A DNA stretch of 64,000 nt from Campylobacter sp. RM16192. Its GTDB lineage: Bacteria > Campylobacterota > Campylobacteria > Campylobacterales > Campylobacteraceae. Below the pieces are notes generated by a model. It worked only from the letters and a program-made list of their open reading frames with translations, ran no database searches and was not told the origin of the DNA. Of the stretch, positions 28,137 through 38,304 are shown piece by piece (within the stretch, counting starts at the first letter, position 1; every line of letters begins with the position of its first letter). Location: assembly GCF_004803855.2 (NCBI RefSeq), contig NZ_CP012552.1, positions 992,001 through 1,056,000 on the forward strand, in the 5' to 3' direction. Position numbers and translations under genes: made by a program.

Positions 28137-31100
28137 TTAAATTTGATCTCTTTTGTAAATTTTGCTAATAAATTTATCTATTTTATAGGTTATTCCAAAT
28201 AGCGCAGGCACCAAAAATAGCGTAAGGATCGTAGAGCTGATGAGCCCTGAGATGATAGATATCGCCATAGGCGAGTTGCCCTCATAGCCCGCTCCTCTTG
28301 AAAGAGCAAGCGGAAGCATGGCAAATATCATCGCAAAAGTTGTCATCAGTATCGCCCTTAATCTCTTTGAGCCCGCCTTTATGATGGCTTCATTTACATT
28401 CATGCCTTCGTTTGCGTATCTGTTTGCAAAGTCCACAACCAAAATGGCGTTTTTGCCGACCATTCCAAATAGCAAAATCGCTCCGACCATCACAAAAAGA
28501 CTAAACGAATTTCCGCTTAGATAAAGTCCCACGGCAACTCCGCCAAATGCAAGCGGCATAGATATCATGATGATAAAAGGCATGATAAGACTCTCATAAA
28601 GTGCGGCTAGTATCATGTATATGAGAATTACACTAAGGCTAATCGTAAATATAAACGCCTCGTTCGTATCATTCATTAGCTCTATAAAGCCCGTCATGCG
28701 GTAATCATATCCTTTAGGCAGTATGCTTGGGATTTGCTCGTCAACGACTTTTTGTACGTTATCAAGCGGTATGTTATCGACGTTTGCCACGATTAGGATT
28801 TGACGCTGTTTGTTAAATCGCATAATTGATGAAAAAGTCTTGGTAAGCTTAAAATTTGCGACCGAATTTAGCGCGACACTCTCGCCGCTTGCACTTTTTA
28901 TACGCAGCTTTTCAAGCGAAGTTATATCCTTTCTATACTCGTCATCAAACCTAAGCACGATGTCGTATTGGTCATTACCGTCATCAAAAGAGCCGAGGAA
29001 ATTTTGCCCAAAAGAGCCGTAAACCACCCTTGTGATATCATATTCGTTTATGCCTAGACGTTTAGCTTTTTCTTTATTTACCGAAATTTCAAGCTGATTT
29101 ATCCTATCTTCGTTGTCGCTACTTATATCGACAACTCCGCTAACGCTTTCTAAAATTTTCCTAGCCTGAGATAAAATTTCATCAAGTTTTTCTAAGCTAT
29201 CACCCGTGATAACCAGCTGCACAGGCTCGTTTGCTCCGCCTGCATCAACCATAGGAAGGGCTGAAATTTTGATATTTAAATCATCGATCTTAAGCTTCTT
29301 TCTATACTCTTCCATGATCTGAGGCTGCCTATCTTTTCGCTCTTTTATATCTTTTAACTTAGCGTAAATTTTAGCCTTAAAAGCATCTTTCGCGTCGGTA
29401 TATCCAACAAGCATATAGGCATAATCCACACGCGAGTCTTTATTTAGCTCATTAAGGATGACTGAGGATTTTTCGCTCATAGCAACAAGTGAAATTCCGG
29501 GCTGGGCTTTAATGAAAATTTCAAATTCGCCGTTATCTTCAATAGGCATAAAATCCATGCCGACTTTCATGGCAAGGCTCATACAAAGCGCAAGCAAGGC
29601 AAGGCTTAAAACAACAAATAGAGTTTTAAATTTTAAAATAATCGCCAAAAGCCACGCATAGCCGTTTTCAAGAGCAACGAAAAAAGGTTCCGTAAGATGA
29701 AAAAATTTGCCCTCTTGCGCATTTAAAAACCTAGCCCCAAGGCTTGGTATAAGCATAATGGATACAAAAAACGATACCACGATACCGCCCGCTACGCTCA
29801 TGGCAAAGGAGTTAAAGTATCTGCCCACAATGCCTTCCATGAACGCAATAGGCACAAACACGCAAAGCAAAACGGCACTTATAGAAAGTACGCTAAATGT
29901 TATCTCGCCCACTCCCGCAAAACTTGCTTTTAGCGTGTTTGTCTCGCCCTCTTGCATCTTTTTTGAGATATTTTCTATAACGACTATCGCGTCATCGATA
30001 AAAATTCCGATCCCAAGCGTAAGTGCTATCAAAGTAAGGCGATTTAGATCAAATCCAAGCATATCGATAATAAAAAACGTCCCGATAATGCTCGTAGGTA
30101 TGGAAAGTGCAGAGATAACGGTAGAGCTAAAATTCCTAAGAAAGAAAAATACTATAAAGATGGTTAAAACAACCCCAAGCACCATATCAAAGCCAACCTG
30201 CCTGATGTGCTTTGTGATGTTTTCGCTGTTATCAAAGGCGATCTTTAGCTCATACTCGCTGCCCACGATCTGCCTTAGCTCATCTATCTTGGCTTTTACG
30301 TTTTCTATCGTAGCTAAAGCATTTACTCCGCTTATCTTTAAAAGCTCAAGCATGACGCCTTGCTTGCCGTTCATCACGGCGATACTATCGGTATCTTTTT
30401 TATCAAGCTCTATACGTGCGACATCTTTTAAAAATATCCCGCTTGCAAGCCTAAGCTCTTTAAGCTCATCTATGCTGCTTGCGTCAAAATTGCTCTTTAA
30501 AAAGAGTTCGGAATTCTGGTTTTCAAGCTTGCCTAAAGGAGCTTTTAAGTTTTGAGTCTTGATCAAATTTACGACATCGTTTGCATTCAAACCGAATTTA
30601 TCAAGCTTAAAAGGATCAAGGTAAATTTTCACCTGAGGCTGCAAAAATCCCGTATCATCAACCTTGCCTATCCCGTCAATGCGCTGTAAAAATGGCTTTA
30701 CCTTCTCATCTACAAGCTTCATAAGAGCGACTTCATCGCCACTATTTGAGCTTATAAATATGTTTAAAATTCTATCGCCCGTTCCTTTGATCTTTTCTAT
30801 CTCGCTTCTACCGTCAACGCCCGCCTTACTTACCTTATCGCGCACATCATCGGCAGCTACGTTGATATCTTTTTCAAGGTCAAACTGTATAAGCACCACA
30901 CTTAGATTGTTGTAGCTGTATGAGTGAATTTTATCTATGCCGTCAATAGTAGAGATCTCATCTTCTATCTTTTTAGTGACTTTTGACTCGATTAAATTCA
31001 TATCTCCGCCCGAGTAAGTAGTGATTTTAATGAGCGGAATTTCAATTTCGGGAAAGAGATTTACGGGCATTCTTTGTAGCGACATGACGCCAAAAACAAC

Positions 31101-31157
31101 AAGGGACATAAATATCATCAGCGTCGTTATGGGTCTATTTATGGCAAATCTATACAT
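28137..31157 (-). CDS. cmeF: RND efflux transporter CmeF
   Basis: Inner-membrane proton-driven multidrug exporter of the HAE family. 1006 residues with twelve spans, two large periplasmic loops and the TM4 aspartate pair region GIGIFIDDAIVVIENI (~residues 389-404). Starts MYRFAINRPITTLMIF, a typical RND N-terminus. Gene order OMF-adaptor-RND, and lengths near those I recall for C. jejuni CmeD/E/F (Cj1031-1033), identify this as CmeDEF rather than CmeABC. Start abuts the cmeE stop. The name rests on synteny and length, the family on motifs. Confidence 0.9.
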   Translation of the reverse strand: MYRFAINRPITTLMIFMSLVVFGVMSLQRMPVNLFPEIEIPLIKITTYSGGDMNLIESKVTKKIEDEISTIDGIDKIHSYSYNNLSVVLIQFDLEKDINVAADDVRDKVSKAGVDGRSEIEKIKGTGDRILNIFISSNSGDEVALMKLVDEKVKPFLQRIDGIGKVDDTGFLQPQVKIYLDPFKLDKFGLNANDVVNLIKTQNLKAPLGKLENQNSELFLKSNFDASSIDELKELRLASGIFLKDVARIELDKKDTDSIAVMNGKQGVMLELLKISGVNALATIENVKAKIDELRQIVGSEYELKIAFDNSENITKHIRQVGFDMVLGVVLTIFIVFFFLRNFSSTVISALSIPTSIIGTFFIIDMLGFDLNRLTLIALTLGIGIFIDDAIVVIENISKKMQEGETNTLKASFAGVGEITFSVLSISAVLLCVFVPIAFMEGIVGRYFNSFAMSVAGGIVVSFFVSIMLIPSLGARFLNAQEGKFFHLTEPFFVALENGYAWLLAIILKFKTLFVVLSLALLALCMSLAMKVGMDFMPIEDNGEFEIFIKAQPGISLVAMSEKSSVILNELNKDSRVDYAYMLVGYTDAKDAFKAKIYAKLKDIKERKDRQPQIMEEYRKKLKIDDLNIKISALPMVDAGGANEPVQLVITGDSLEKLDEILSQARKILESVSGVVDISSDNEDRINQLEISVNKEKAKRLGINEYDITRVVYGSFGQNFLGSFDDGNDQYDIVLRFDDEYRKDITSLEKLRIKSASGESVALNSVANFKLTKTFSSIMRFNKQRQILIVANVDNIPLDNVQKVVDEQIPSILPKGYDYRMTGFIELMNDTNEAFIFTISLSVILIYMILAALYESLIMPFIIMISMPLAFGGVAVGLYLSGNSFSLFVMVGAILLFGMVGKNAILVVDFANRYANEGMNVNEAIIKAGSKRLRAILMTTFAMIFAMLPLALSRGAGYEGNSPMAISIISGLISSTILTLFLVPALFGITYKIDKFISKIYKRDQI

Positions 31158-31901
31158 CTATTTCACCGTTATATATCCCTCGCCAAAAAGCCCCGGCATA
31201 AGACCTTGCGCATAAACTTCAGCGTAAATTTTACGTGTTTTCGTATCTATTTTAGGATGAATTAAAGCTATAGCGCCTACCATTTCTTCGTTTGAGCCGT
31301 CAAGCTTATACTTAAACTCGCTTCCTACTTTTACTACATCTTTAAATTTCTCATCATAGCTGATCACAAGCTTAACTTCAGGATATGAAAATATACCAAT
31401 GAGCCTTTGAGCAACTCCGCCTACACCTTCGCCTACTTCGATGCTCCTTTTGGATATTGTGCCGTCAAAAGGCGCTTTAAGAAGTTTGTTTTCAAGCATT
31501 TCGTTTGCGTTTTTGATAGCGATTTTAGCCTTTTGCACCGCTAAACTAGCTCGCTTAAACTCAAATTCCGCATCCTCGTAAGCCTGAGTAGAAGTTACGC
31601 TTTTTACTTTTTTAAAGCGTTCCAATATGTCTTTAGCGTGCTTAAGAGCCAAATTTGCAAGCTCTAAATCATTTTTAGCCGCTTCAAGCGCGATTTTTTC
31701 GCTCTCGTTTTCAAGCTCAACTAAGACATCGCCCTTTTTTACCATATCAGAAACATCTACATTTACCTTTTTAACTATACCAAAGCTCTTTATGGCAAGC
31801 TCTGCGCTGTGTTTAGCCACTACGTCAAAATTTGCATAAATTTGCTCTTGCGCAGATAGTATCAGGCAAAGAGTGGTTAAAATTCCTAAAATTTTATTCA
31901 T
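31158..31901 (-). CDS. cmeE: periplasmic adaptor CmeE
   Basis: Short HlyD/RND membrane-fusion protein (247 residues). Signal peptide at residues 1-17, lipoyl-like half-motifs (AELAIKSFGIVKKVNVDVSD; LLKAPFDGTISKRSIEVGEG), a compact alpha hairpin and a beta-barrel. It lacks most of the C-terminal membrane-proximal domain found in 370-400-residue adaptors, as does C. jejuni CmeE. Overlaps cmeD by 4 nt and directly abuts cmeF. Confidence 0.88.
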   Translation of the reverse strand: MNKILGILTTLCLILSAQEQIYANFDVVAKHSAELAIKSFGIVKKVNVDVSDMVKKGDVLVELENESEKIALEAAKNDLELANLALKHAKDILERFKKVKSVTSTQAYEDAEFEFKRASLAVQKAKIAIKNANEMLENKLLKAPFDGTISKRSIEVGEGVGGVAQRLIGIFSYPEVKLVISYDEKFKDVVKVGSEFKYKLDGSNEEMVGAIALIHPKIDTKTRKIYAEVYAQGLMPGLFGEGYITVK

Positions 31902-33181
31902 CGCTCTACTACTCGCTTTAAAATTTCCTCGCCGTTTTCATACAAAAACTCGGCCTTTTTTATCTCGTATTCATCCTTGCTCAGCTCAAGCCCGCTTTGG
32001 GCTTCAAATTTAGCCGTTAATGCCTGCAAAAACTCCACATATCCGCTAAGTCCCGCTTCATATTTTTTAAAAACCGCTTCATAAGAGCTATTAGCGGCCT
32101 TTAGTGCCAGCTCATGGGCGTTAATTTTTTCTTTTAAGATATTTAATTCGTTTTTTAAATTTTGCAAATTTATCCTATTTTCAAGCCTCTTTTGCTCCAA
32201 ATTCAAAGCGGCTTGATTTGACGCTATTTGTTTGATCTGCTTCTCTTTGCTGGTCGCTTCAAAATCAAAAATTTTCCAAGAGAAACCAAGGGTTATCTGG
32301 TTTGTCCTGTGTCTTTTCTTAAAAATCGTATCAAGATACGGCGTTATAGCCTGAAACCTAGGATCAAGCGAAGAGAAGTCGTTGTCAAAGTCGTTTCGGT
32401 AGACGGAGTAAGTATCTTTAATGAAAATTTGAGGAAGCGTAGCTGAGCCTGCGATCTTTATATCCTCACGGCTTGCCTTAAATTCTTCTTCAAGGACCTT
32501 AAGAGCCGTTTTGCTTGAACCCTGCGCCAAATTTGGCTCATCTATCCTGGAGCCGCTTGAAGGAGTTAAAATTTCATTTGTAAGCAGATTTATCTTGCTG
32601 TTTATCTCATCTTGCTTTTGCTTATAGCTTAGCGATTCAACTTTTGCAGCGTGAAATTTAGCTTTGATCGCTTCAAACTCATCAATCGCCGCAAGTCCGG
32701 CGGAGTAAAATTTCTCAAGCCTATCAAGGGCGTTTTTAAGATAGTTTATCTGAGCCTCTTTTGCTTTTATGATCTCATTTAGCGCAATAAAGTTAAAGTA
32801 AAGCCTGCAAATATCAAGAGCAAGAGAGTTTTTAAAATCCTCATTTTTTAAAATTTCACTTCCGTGCAGATGCTTAAGCGCGGCTAAGCTCGCCTCTCTT
32901 TTGCCTCCGTCATATAACAAAAACTCGATACTTGCTAAAATTTGTAAGCTTTGCTTTGGAGTTAGTATGCTAGGATCTAGCAAATGATAATTGTATCCGC
33001 CTTTTAAGTTTAAATTTGGCATATAAGAGCTACGAACGCTTTCATGCTTGAGCTGTGATTTTTGAGGTTGCATGCTTGAAATTTGAGCTAAATTTGAGCT
33101 GTGAGCTAAATTTATGATCTCACTTAGACTGCTTGCGCTTAAACTTAAGCCAAGAGCGAGCGCCAGATAAGCCTTTTTCAT
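31898..33181 (-). CDS. cmeD: outer-membrane efflux protein CmeD
   Basis: TolC-like channel of the CmeDEF pump. Cleavable signal peptide (residues 1-~19) without a lipobox; two outer-membrane-efflux repeats with long helices (SASLSEIINLAHSSNLAQI; ALKAANSSYEAVFKKYEAGL). 427 residues. First gene of the cmeD-E-F operon. GGAG lies seven to eight bases upstream of the ATG and overlaps the end of a 19-codon upstream ORF (33183-33242); see findings. Confidence 0.88.
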   Translation of the reverse strand: MKKAYLALALGLSLSASSLSEIINLAHSSNLAQISSMQPQKSQLKHESVRSSYMPNLNLKGGYNYHLLDPSILTPKQSLQILASIEFLLYDGGKREASLAALKHLHGSEILKNEDFKNSLALDICRLYFNFIALNEIIKAKEAQINYLKNALDRLEKFYSAGLAAIDEFEAIKAKFHAAKVESLSYKQKQDEINSKINLLTNEILTPSSGSRIDEPNLAQGSSKTALKVLEEEFKASREDIKIAGSATLPQIFIKDTYSVYRNDFDNDFSSLDPRFQAITPYLDTIFKKRHRTNQITLGFSWKIFDFEATSKEKQIKQIASNQAALNLEQKRLENRINLQNLKNELNILKEKINAHELALKAANSSYEAVFKKYEAGLSGYVEFLQALTAKFEAQSGLELSKDEYEIKKAEFLYENGEEILKRVVER

Positions 33182-33278
33182 ACTAAGCTCCGCTATGGCT
33201 TAGATGTTTAATCGGAAGATAAAATTTGTACTTAAATGCCATCTTTGCCATCCTTTTTTCAATTTTAGCACTAAATAT

Positions 33279-34013
33279 CTAATGAAAACTCCGCACTAAA
33301 TTCATCACAAGCAAATTCCATCCATCCACAAGTACAAAGATAAGTAGCTTAAAAGGCAGTGATATCATAGTAGGTGGAAGCATCATCATACCCATACTCA
33401 TCAAAACCGAGCTTACAACCATGTCTATGACCAAAAACGGCAGATATAACAAAAACGCTATCTCAAAAGCCGTCTTCATCTCACTTATCATAAAAGCGCT
33501 TAGAGCTATAGTAAGTGGAATATCTTCTACGCTTTGAGGATTTGGAAGATCTCTAATCCTAAAAAATAGAGCCAGATCCTTCTCTCTTGTATTTTTTATC
33601 ATAAATTCTTTAAATGGCTTTACGCCCTCTTCAAAAGCGACCTGATAGCTAATCTGCTCGTCTAAATATGGCTTTACGGCTGTATCATAAGACTTTTTAA
33701 CAACAGGCTCCATTATGAAAAATGTAAGCACCATCGCAAGAGAGATAAGGACCGTAGAGGGTGGCATCTGCTGAGTTCCCATAGCCTGGCGCAAAAACGA
33801 AAATACGATGATAAGCCTTAAAAAGCTGGTCATCATAAAGATAAGCGAAGGCGCAAGCGTTAAAATCGTAAGAACTATTAATACGTTTAAAGATGTAACG
33901 AGCTGCGCTGGGCTATCTGGGGCGGCTAGAGTTAAATTTACCGTAGGAATAGTCACCGTATCCTCGGCAAATAGTACAAAAGCAACCGATAATAATATCA
34001 GTATCCTTTTCAC
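33279..34013 (-). CDS. fliP: flagellar export apparatus protein FliP
   Basis: Core channel-forming component (FliPQR) of the flagellar type III secretion gate. N-terminal signal peptide (1-~17), first hydrophobic block with the signature LIFMMTSFLRLIIVFSFLRQAMGTQQ (cited by its parts: SFLRLIIVFS, LRQAMG), an acidic mid-region and three further spans ending in PFKLLIFVLVDGWNLL. Length 244 is normal. It overlaps motB by 4 nt, giving a motA-motB-fliP chain that ties stator and export genes together. Confidence 0.97.
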   Translation of the reverse strand: MKRILILLSVAFVLFAEDTVTIPTVNLTLAAPDSPAQLVTSLNVLIVLTILTLAPSLIFMMTSFLRLIIVFSFLRQAMGTQQMPPSTVLISLAMVLTFFIMEPVVKKSYDTAVKPYLDEQISYQVAFEEGVKPFKEFMIKNTREKDLALFFRIRDLPNPQSVEDIPLTIALSAFMISEMKTAFEIAFLLYLPFLVIDMVVSSVLMSMGMMMLPPTMISLPFKLLIFVLVDGWNLLVMNLVRSFH

Positions 34014-34789
34014 CGAGCCCCTTGCATATCAAGTATGCTTTTTTGTGTTTTTTCTTTGTTTTTAGAATTCATAGATATGAAGTGAATCTCCACTCTGCGG
34101 TTTTTCTCCCTGCCCTGCTCTGTTGTATTTGGAGCAAAAGGCTCAAATTCAGCTTTAGCTGAAGCCATCAGTTTTTTAGGATTGACTCCATTTTTGATAA
34201 GCTCATCAACTACACTCATGGCTCTTGCGGATGAGAGTTCCCAATTGTTTTTATATATACTTAGACTATCTGGCGTTTGATTATCGGTATGCCCTATAAC
34301 GTTTGCTACGATATCTTCGGGAAGCTTATCTATCACCATAGAAATTCGTCTCAAAAACAAAATCGCATCATCGTTTTGTAAATTTGCCTTACCCTTTTCA
34401 AATAACAAACTAGCAGGCAATCTTATAATAAATCCATCCTCGCTCTCTTCAAATGATACTTCCGGAGATCCGCTTGCATGCAAAAGCTCATTTATGGATT
34501 TTACAGTCTGCTGAAATTTTGATTGTATATCGGTGGTTGGTAGCTTTGCAGCGGAGTGAAATTCTTCATTTTGCTCAGCCGCTACGTCAGGTCTTCTTCC
34601 GCCTTCAAGCACGCCCAAAGCTCCGCTAAGCGAGCCTATAGCCGCCTCAAGCTTTTTGGCATCCATAGTACTCATAGAAAGAAGAAGGACGAAAAAACAT
34701 AGTAAAAGAGACATCAAGTCACCAAAAGATGCAAGCCACGCCGGCAAACATTTAGGACAATCAGCCGGATCAATTAGTTTTTTAGCCAT
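34010..34789 (-). CDS. motB: flagellar stator protein MotB
   Basis: Stator subunit that anchors MotA to peptidoglycan and carries the proton-binding aspartate. One span at ~21-42 with the essential Asp in ASFGDLMSLLLCFF (D24), followed by the plug region and a C-terminal OmpA-like peptidoglycan-binding domain (GHTDNQTPDSL...LSSARAMSV...NRRVEIHF). 259 residues. It sits 5 nt after motA and overlaps fliP. Confidence 0.96.
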   Translation of the reverse strand: MAKKLIDPADCPKCLPAWLASFGDLMSLLLCFFVLLLSMSTMDAKKLEAAIGSLSGALGVLEGGRRPDVAAEQNEEFHSAAKLPTTDIQSKFQQTVKSINELLHASGSPEVSFEESEDGFIIRLPASLLFEKGKANLQNDDAILFLRRISMVIDKLPEDIVANVIGHTDNQTPDSLSIYKNNWELSSARAMSVVDELIKNGVNPKKLMASAKAEFEPFAPNTTEQGREKNRRVEIHFISMNSKNKEKTQKSILDMQGAR

Positions 34790-34794
34790 TTTTA

Positions 34795-35562
34795 TTACCT
34801 ATCAAACTGACTTACTCTATCTTTTGGCGGCAAAAAGGATAAAAGTTTTGTTTCAAGAGTTCTTGGGTTGTCACCTGCTTGAATAGCCATAATACCTTCG
34901 ATTATTATTGTTTTAGCAAGGCTTTCATCCTTATCGCGAATGCTAAGGATATTTGCCACCGGAGCTCCTAGTATGTTTCCTATCATCGCTCCATAAAGAG
35001 TGGTTATCAAAGCAACAGCCATAGATGGACCAATCGCCGAAGGATCTGACATATTTAAAAGCATCGCAACAAGTCCGATTAGCGTTCCTATCATACCCAT
35101 AGAGCCTGCAAAACCTGCCACCTGATCAAAAATTTTAATATTATCCGAATGTCTTGAGCTGGTTTGCTCCATATCTATTTCAAGCAAAGCTCTAATGGCG
35201 TCTGGCTCATTACCATCTACAGCCATAGAAAGGCCCTTTTTTAAAAATTCGTCAGTTTCGTTGTTAGCGTCATTTTCAAGAGCTAAGATTCCATCTCTTC
35301 TTGCTTTCGTAGAATATTCAACCATTTTTTTAACTATTTCAGGAAGATTAAAAAGTTTTGGCTTAACTGCAACACCATAAAACGTAAACAGCTTTTTCAT
35401 CTGCTCCATTTTAAAGCCAACTAATAGACAACCAGCAGTTCCTCCAAAAACAATCATAACGGATGGAATATCTATATAAGGACCGATACCAACGCCTATG
35501 GCCATCGAGCCAAATAGCAAAACCATAATCAAAATCCAACCAACAACGGTTCCTAAATCCAT
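34795..35562 (-). CDS. motA: flagellar stator protein MotA
   Basis: Proton-channel stator subunit. Four membrane spans: ~5-22, ~32-50, and two in the C-terminal half (AGFAGSMGMIGTLIGLVAML; AVALITTLYGAMIGNILGAPV, cited as segments), with a charged cytoplasmic loop (~60-150) that contacts FliG. The conserved proline pair region lies after TM3. Length 255 is normal. First gene of motA-motB-fliP. The upstream 275 nt are AT-rich; no sigma-28 or sigma-54 motif is evident. Confidence 0.96.
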   Translation of the reverse strand: MDLGTVVGWILIMVLLFGSMAIGVGIGPYIDIPSVMIVFGGTAGCLLVGFKMEQMKKLFTFYGVAVKPKLFNLPEIVKKMVEYSTKARRDGILALENDANNETDEFLKKGLSMAVDGNEPDAIRALLEIDMEQTSSRHSDNIKIFDQVAGFAGSMGMIGTLIGLVAMLLNMSDPSAIGPSMAVALITTLYGAMIGNILGAPVANILSIRDKDESLAKTIIIEGIMAIQAGDNPRTLETKLLSFLPPKDRVSQFDR

Positions 35563-35837
35563 TCTAAACCCTCTTTGCAGTTAAAATTTTTTACTATTTT
35601 AATTTCTTTTAGTTGAAAAGCAGTTAAAATTTGATTAATATTAGCTCTTTTTTAAATTTTTATAGATATAGATAAAATATATTGATAATGAAATAGAAGC
35701 GCTATCTTGTATTTGAATAAAATTAGTAATAATTATTAAAGTTGTATACTAATAATTAAGATATTAGTTAATCAACTATTTAGCAACTACAAGATAAAAT
35801 TTATTTCAAATTTTTAAAAACACCTCGAGGAATTAAA

Positions 35838-37142
35838 ATGAGCAATATAGGCGTGGTAGTGCTTGCCGCAGGTCTTGGCACAAGGATGAAATCAACAAAG
35901 CCAAAAGTGCTTTTCGAGCTTTGCGGAGAGGCTATGATAGTGCATATTTTAAGAAAAGCCTACGAAATAAGCGATGATGTAAGCGTGGTTTTAAGCTATC
36001 AAAAAGAGATTGTAGAGGCTAAAATAAAAGAATTTTTCCCAAAAACAAAAATTTATGAGCAAAATTTAAAAGAGTTCCCTGGCACGGCAGGAGCTCTTAA
36101 AGATATTTGCCTAACAAGTGAAAAAACAATCATAATGTGCGGAGATATGCCTCTTGTAAAAACAAACGATCTGATAAGACTAAGCTCGGCAAATGCCGAT
36201 ATAGCAGTAAGTATCTTTGAATCAGCAAATCCTCAAGGATACGGTAGAGTCATAATGAACGGCAGCACTATAGAAGATATAGTCGAGCAAAAAGACGCAA
36301 GCGAAACCCAAAGGCTAATAAAAAGCGTTAACGCAGGTTGTTACTGCTTTAAAAGCGAGGCTTTAAAGAAAATTTTACCTCTCATACAAAACCAAAACGC
36401 ACAGAATGAATATTATTTAACAGATGCTATTAAAATCGCAAATAAGCTAAATTTAAAGTGCAGTGCCGTCTTGGTGGATGAACAAAATTTTATGGGCATA
36501 AACGATAAATTTCAGCTAGATATAGCTCAAAATTTGATGCAAAAAGAGATTAGAAAAAAATGGATGCAAGCTGGCGTGCTGATGCGTCTAAGCGATACTG
36601 TTTATATCGACAGCAGGGCAAAATTTGAAGATGAGTGCGAGATAGAAGAAAACGTCAGCATAATTGGAGAGTGCGTTATCAAAAACTCTAAAATCAAGAG
36701 TTCAAGCGTGATAGAAAATAGCGTGATAGAAAACTCTGACATCGGACCTCTGGCGCATATTCGCCCAAATTCTCATATCAAAAATACTCATATTGGAAAT
36801 TTTGTAGAGGTAAAGGCCGGCAAGTTAAACGGCGTAAAGGCTGGGCATTTAAGCTATCTTGGAGATTGCGAGATAGAAGAAGGCACAAACGTAGGATGCG
36901 GAACCATAACTTGCAACTACGATGGCAAAGCAAAACATAAAACAAAAATAGGTAAAAATGTATTCATAGGTAGCGATACTCAGCTGATCGCGCCTGTAAC
37001 CGTAGAAGATAATGTATTAATAGCAGCCGGAAGCACAATAGCCTCAAATATCCCAAGCGGTGCTCTTGCCATAAGTCGAACAAAGCAGATTAATAAAAGC
37101 GGATTTTTCTATAAATTCTTTGGCGCAAAAGATGAAAAATAA
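35838..37142 (+). CDS. glmU: bifunctional GlcN-1-P acetyltransferase / GlcNAc-1-P uridyltransferase
   Basis: Makes UDP-GlcNAc for peptidoglycan and LPS. The N-terminal nucleotidyltransferase (1-~225) has LAAGLGTRMKSTKPKVL and CGDMPLV; the C-terminal part is a left-handed beta-helix acetyltransferase with hexapeptide repeats, GPLAHIRP and GTITCNYDGK. 434 residues. GAGGA lies six to seven bases before the ATG. Heads a seven-gene rightward operon with overlapping ends through truA. Confidence 0.97.
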   Translation: MSNIGVVVLAAGLGTRMKSTKPKVLFELCGEAMIVHILRKAYEISDDVSVVLSYQKEIVEAKIKEFFPKTKIYEQNLKEFPGTAGALKDICLTSEKTIIMCGDMPLVKTNDLIRLSSANADIAVSIFESANPQGYGRVIMNGSTIEDIVEQKDASETQRLIKSVNAGCYCFKSEALKKILPLIQNQNAQNEYYLTDAIKIANKLNLKCSAVLVDEQNFMGINDKFQLDIAQNLMQKEIRKKWMQAGVLMRLSDTVYIDSRAKFEDECEIEENVSIIGECVIKNSKIKSSSVIENSVIENSDIGPLAHIRPNSHIKNTHIGNFVEVKAGKLNGVKAGHLSYLGDCEIEEGTNVGCGTITCNYDGKAKHKTKIGKNVFIGSDTQLIAPVTVEDNVLIAAGSTIASNIPSGALAISRTKQINKSGFFYKFFGAKDEK

Positions 37143-38304
37143 AAAAATTTTACTAGCTGTTTGTGGCTCCATAGCCTTTTATAAAGCCTTTGAAATTCTA
37201 TCCATACTTAAAAAAGAAGGTGCGGATGTATATGTGATGCTTAGCGACGGAGCGCTTAAATTTTGCTCTTCACTTGGCTTTGAAGCACTTAGTGATCATC
37301 CGATTTTAACAAGCCAAAGTGAAAATTGGCAAACTGGGCTTAATCATATAAACTATGCCAAAATGGATCTGATTTTAATCGCTCCAGCATCCGTAAATAC
37401 AATAAATAAGCTTGCAAACGGAATTTGTGATAATGTATTTATGCAGACTCTCATAGCCTCAAATGCTCCTATTTTAATAGCTCCTGCGGCAAATACAAAG
37501 ATGATAGAGCATTTCTCTACTAAAAATAGCTTTGAGTTTTTAAAATCAAATGGGATTAAATTTATTGATCCGATAGAGAAAACTTTGGCATGCAAAGATT
37601 TTGGAAAAGGCGCGTTAGCTGATGCAGAAACAATAATTTACGAAGTAAAAAAATCTTTAAACGAGCCAAAATTTGAAGGCAAAAAAGTTATAATAACCGG
37701 CGGAGCTACTATAGAAAAAATCGATGATGCAAGGGCTATTACAAATTTTTCAAGCGGCAAGATGGCAAAGGCTCTTGCTGACGAGTTTTATTTCGCTAGT
37801 GCTGATGTAACACTAATAGCAAGTTTTGAAACAAACAAAACTCCATATCAAACTATAAAATTTCAAACATCTCAAGAGCTAAAAAGTGCTATAGATGAAA
37901 ATTTACAAAACGCCTATATGCTTGTAATGAGTGCTGCGGTAAGCGACTATATCCCAAAAGAAAAATTCACTGGCAAGCTGAAAAAAGAGAGTCTTGGTAG
38001 CAACTGGGATTTAAATTTAAGGCAAAATATAGATATTTTAGGCTCTTTAAAAGAGTTTAAAAATGTTAAAAAAATAGGCTTTAAGATGGAAATGGATGCA
38101 AAAAACGCCTTGACAAACGCTAAAAATATGTTAAAAAATAAAAATTTAGATGCGGTATGTTTAAATGTATTAGATGATGAGGTAAAATTTGGCTCGGATG
38201 TAAGTAAAATATGCTTTATAACAACATCGGAAACTAAAGAGATAACTCTAAATTCAAAACAAAATATTGCAAGAGAAATCTTAAATTTGGCCTATAATTT
38301 ATGA
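37132..38304 (+). CDS. coaBC: bifunctional phosphopantothenoylcysteine decarboxylase/synthase
   Basis: Two consecutive steps of coenzyme A synthesis. The N-terminal CoaC flavoprotein domain (~1-175) includes the active-site His region LNHINYAK, PAANTKM and Cys in LACKDFGKGALAD. The C-terminal CoaB synthase (~185-390) includes KVIITGGATIEKIDDARAITN and the Lys-rich lid KLKKES. I use the ATG at 37132 (11-nt overlap with glmU), giving 390 residues; a TTG at 37120 is also in frame. The next gene overlaps the stop by 4 nt. Confidence 0.95.
   Translation: MKNKKILLAVCGSIAFYKAFEILSILKKEGADVYVMLSDGALKFCSSLGFEALSDHPILTSQSENWQTGLNHINYAKMDLILIAPASVNTINKLANGICDNVFMQTLIASNAPILIAPAANTKMIEHFSTKNSFEFLKSNGIKFIDPIEKTLACKDFGKGALADAETIIYEVKKSLNEPKFEGKKVIITGGATIEKIDDARAITNFSSGKMAKALADEFYFASADVTLIASFETNKTPYQTIKFQTSQELKSAIDENLQNAYMLVMSAAVSDYIPKEKFTGKLKKESLGSNWDLNLRQNIDILGSLKEFKNVKKIGFKMEMDAKNALTNAKNMLKNKNLDAVCLNVLDDEVKFGSDVSKICFITTSETKEITLNSKQNIAREILNLAYNL

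Noticed and set aside
29707-30555. 282-residue plus-strand ORF within cmeF
   Set aside because: It is antisense to a well-conserved RND transporter and has Ser/Leu-rich shadow composition.
35563-35837. Possible sRNA or phase-variable region between motA and glmU
   Set aside because: Only AT-rich sequence with short imperfect repeats; no promoter-terminator pair or homopolymer switch that I can support.
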